A stretch of DNA of 64,000 nt, taken from Triatoma infestans. Its lineage: Eukaryota > Arthropoda > Insecta > Hemiptera > Reduviidae. Below, in pieces: positions 61,750 to 64,000 of this stretch. Position numbers and translations under genes: made by a program. Positions within the stretch are counted from its first letter, which is position 1, and the number at the start of each line of letters is the position of its first letter. The stretch lies in the NCBI GenBank assembly GCA_011037195.1, contig JAAEAF010002754.1, positions 1 to 64,000 of the forward strand, read 5' to 3'. The notes beneath the pieces are model-generated. The model ran no database searches and was not told the origin of the DNA. It saw only the letters and a list, made by a program, of their open reading frames with translations.

Positions 61750-62338
61750 ATGAAGGAAAAGGATTGTGAGTTTCGGTCTTTTTAAAAAAATAAAAAACAT
61801 AAATTCTTGCCAACGTTTCGACAAATATATTGTCTTTTCCAAGGCCTACAACATGTAAATACAATAGGTTCTTTTTTGAAAGTCAAAATCAAAAAACAAA
61901 AATCAGAATATAATAAAAAATATAAAATTATGGATTAATTTTAAAAAAATTGTTTTGGTTTACTAACATAAAAAATAAAAAAAAACTATTAAATAATCTT
62001 CAAAACCTATCAAACTTGAAAACTTATGTATAATCAACTTTTTATTTCCAAAATTATACATAAGTTTTCAAGTTTGATATGTTTTGAAGATTATTTAATA
62101 GTTTTTTTTATTATTTATGTAAGTAAACCAAAAAAAATTTTTATAAATTAATCCATAATTTTATCATTTTTATTACATTCTGATTTTGTTTTTTGATTTT
62201 GACTTTCAAAAAAGAACCTATTGTATTTATATGTTTTAGGCCTTGAAAAAGACAATATATTTGTCGAAACGTTGGCAAGAATTTAAGTTTTTTATTTTTT
62301 TAAAAAGACCGAAACTCACAATCCTTTTCCTTCATAGT
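61750..62338. repeat. About 590-bp near-perfect palindrome, family C, in the methyltransferase intron
   Basis: The left arm starts tatgaaggaaaaggattgtg and agtttcggtctttt; the right arm is its complement, ending at ccttttccttcata. The arms meet with only about 10 nt of spacer near 62040. Hammerhead-like remnants lie at 61846-61810 (-) and 62240-62276 (+). The string atagtgtaaaatg occurs just outside at 61711 and again at 62335. Confidence 0.85.
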
Positions 62339-62379
62339 GTAAAATGTTCGAAGTTGTGTTAAGAAATACATGTTTTGAG

Positions 62380-62640
62380 GTCCTCTTAGTACCGTGGGCA
62401 TTTTTAGCGGTAAAACTGATAGTTGCTCTCCCCAGAATCCTTAAAAAATGATTTTTCCTAGAAAAATCCACTTTTCAGAGAATCGTGTAAAACTAAAACA
62501 CCATAGTCATATTTAAAATTAATGAATTTAGAACGAAACGTTCGTATGAGGTGCGATAGTGGTATCTAATAGAATATTAAGTTTGAGATTCCTGCGACTT
62601 TTCGTTTTTCGAGGTATTTTGTTCTGTTTCTCTGTGGCAA
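62380..62640 (+). repeat. Family U repeat copy in the methyltransferase intron
   Basis: Carries ctctccccagaatccttaaa, gaacgaaacgttcgtatgag, gtgcgatagtggtatctaat, attaagtttgagattcctgc and gacttttcgtttttcgaggt in the family order. Confidence 0.55.
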
Positions 62641-62844
62641 CAAATCATTTGCTAAAAAGGTAATTCTGAGTAAGACGACCCCAACATGGCCGACTACCTA
62701 CGGTAATCTGCTCAATCCCGCTCTTCCATCTCAGTCACAATGAAATCCGTGACATCGAGAGTATCGATTTTATATTCAATCTTCTTCTTACACCTACTAG
62801 AACTAGTCAAGTAATTAATTCAGTTTTTCTTTAACAGTTTCCAC

Positions 62845-63775
62845 ACTACCTTGCGGTATGCCCACTAATGGTCCACACAAGCACCACTAATGGTCTATTG
62901 TTTCTGGAAAAGTGGTTAACACAAAATAAATTATCTTTAAATAAAGAAAAAATAGTAACGAAAGTTTTTCACTTAAGTCAAAAACAAAACAACTCAACTG
63001 TGAAATTTTTAGGCTTATTAATTAATTCTAATCTCTCCTGGAAGGGACATGTACAGGTGTTGAGTGGTAAGCTGGCAAAAATGATCTACTTGTTCAAAAA
63101 GCTGAGGGATTTAGTATCTCTGGAGGTACTTAAAACAGAGTATTTCGGAATTTTCCAGTCAAAGCTGAGCTATGGTTTACTATTATGGCGAACAGCCACA
63201 AATGCAAAAACTGTTTTTAAAATGCAAAAAAAGGCCTTGAGCATCATATTTAATAAGAAAAAAATCAGACAGCTGTAAACCATTATTTTTAAAGAGCATG
63301 GCATACTTACGTTGCCGTCTTTATTCATTTAGTGAACATAATGGATATTAAAGATATTGAGAATAAAGATTTAAGGAGTAATAAACATTCCTACAATGTA
63401 AGGACTAAAAATAACTTACATATTGCTAAAAACAGACTGTTTAAATCTGATAAACCTCCCAGCTCAATGCCCACTAAAATGTTTAATTTAATTCCAGAAT
63501 CAGTAAGAAATTTAAAAAAGAAAAAATTTCAAAAAATTATTAAAACTTTTTTATTAAAAAACACTTTTTACAAACTAGAAGAGTATCTAACTAACAAATG
63601 GAATGTAGCCCAGTTCAACGCTGACTGATCTGACACTGTTTATTTTGCAAGTAATGTGTTAATAATATTTGCTGAAGGCGAAAGTATATTTGTTTGTATA
63701 TATTGCAGCCACATATTGACGAGCCTATTGTATGTAAAAACATGAGTCCAGGCAAATAAATATATTCTATTCTAT
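62845..63775 (+). mobile_element. LINE 3' end in the methyltransferase intron
   Basis: Frame 62868-63278: EKWLTQNKLSLNKEKIVTKV, VKFLGLLINSNLSWKGHVQ, SKLSYGLLLW and FKMQKKALSIIF, then after a stop HSYNVRTKNNLHIAKNRLF and PTKMFNLIPESVRNLKKKKF. This is the C-terminus of a non-LTR reverse transcriptase. It ends in aataaatatattctattcta, a simple-repeat tail usual for this type. Confidence 0.85.
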
Positions 63776-64000
63776 GTTGCTTGGAGCGTGTCGCTTTTTT
63801 CTTAGGTGTAATTGTTCAATAATTACAGTTACAATTAATCTGAAAAATGCACATAGGATGTGAGTGTAGGAAGAGTCGGGAGTATACAGCTGAGACTGGT
63901 TTTGGCATCGGCCTTTTTTTTTTTAAGTACAACTTCAGTTTTAAGTATAATTCCACCACTTATTGTTTAATCATAAGAACTACTTTACAGAATATAAGTT

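Noticed and set aside
1..64000. CRISPR arrays, operons, bacterial promoters
   Set aside because: GT-AG introns and insect gene families show a eukaryotic genome; no regularly spaced short repeats were seen.

Overview
This is a window of an insect nuclear genome. It is AT-rich, intron-rich and heavily loaded with transposable elements. The insect assignment rests on two seven-transmembrane odorant-receptor genes (an insect-specific family), a juvenile-hormone-acid-methyltransferase-like gene and a Nab transcriptional co-regulator gene, all with GT-AG introns. I could not narrow it to an order. Most open frames are shadows or transposon debris; real genes had to be assembled exon by exon.

Layout. 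1-15.1 kb: no host exon recognised; Helitron, mariner, several LINE relics, tRNA-derived SINEs and an unclassified repeat family ('family U'). 15.1-33.6 kb (+): the 3' part of Nab, eight common or constitutive exon segments plus two further 3' exons, with two alternative 3' ends; the NCD2 domain is complete but the N-terminal NCD1 domain is not in the window. Its introns hold LINEs, a mariner and many fold-back repeats. 33.6-36.5 kb: intergenic. 36.55-42.28 kb (-): odorant receptor A, five exons, intact. 42.3-50.5 kb: divergent intergenic region with a local direct repeat, a dead mariner, a dead PIF/Harbinger and a LINE tail. 50.54-56.29 kb (+): odorant receptor B, five exons, intact, with a LINE fragment and an unrecognised coding relic in its introns. 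56.8-60.8 kb: a MITE and a LINE fragment. 60.8 kb to the right edge (+): first three coding exons of a JHAMT-like methyltransferase, continuing beyond the window.

The two receptors are head-to-head paralogues with identical exon lengths for exons 2-4 (100, 102 and 156 nt) and identical intron phases, so they come from an inverted local duplication. Nab, the receptors and the methyltransferase have no evident joint function; they are neighbours.

Most unusual signal: at least fourteen short motifs with a hammerhead-ribozyme-like core (CUGANGA, one extra U/A, a helix II hairpin, GAAAC, a two-base-pair helix III, then GUC or similar) lie in at least three otherwise unrelated families of fold-back repeats. 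One of these is a perfect 278-bp palindrome in a Nab intron; another is a roughly 590-bp near-perfect palindrome in the methyltransferase intron. Similar hammerhead motifs are known from Penelope-like retroelements, but no Penelope reverse transcriptase is seen here. Other notable points are a SINE that carries the 3' tail of an RNase-H-bearing LINE, and five Pumilio-type UGUANAUA sites in 180 nt of the Nab 3' UTR.
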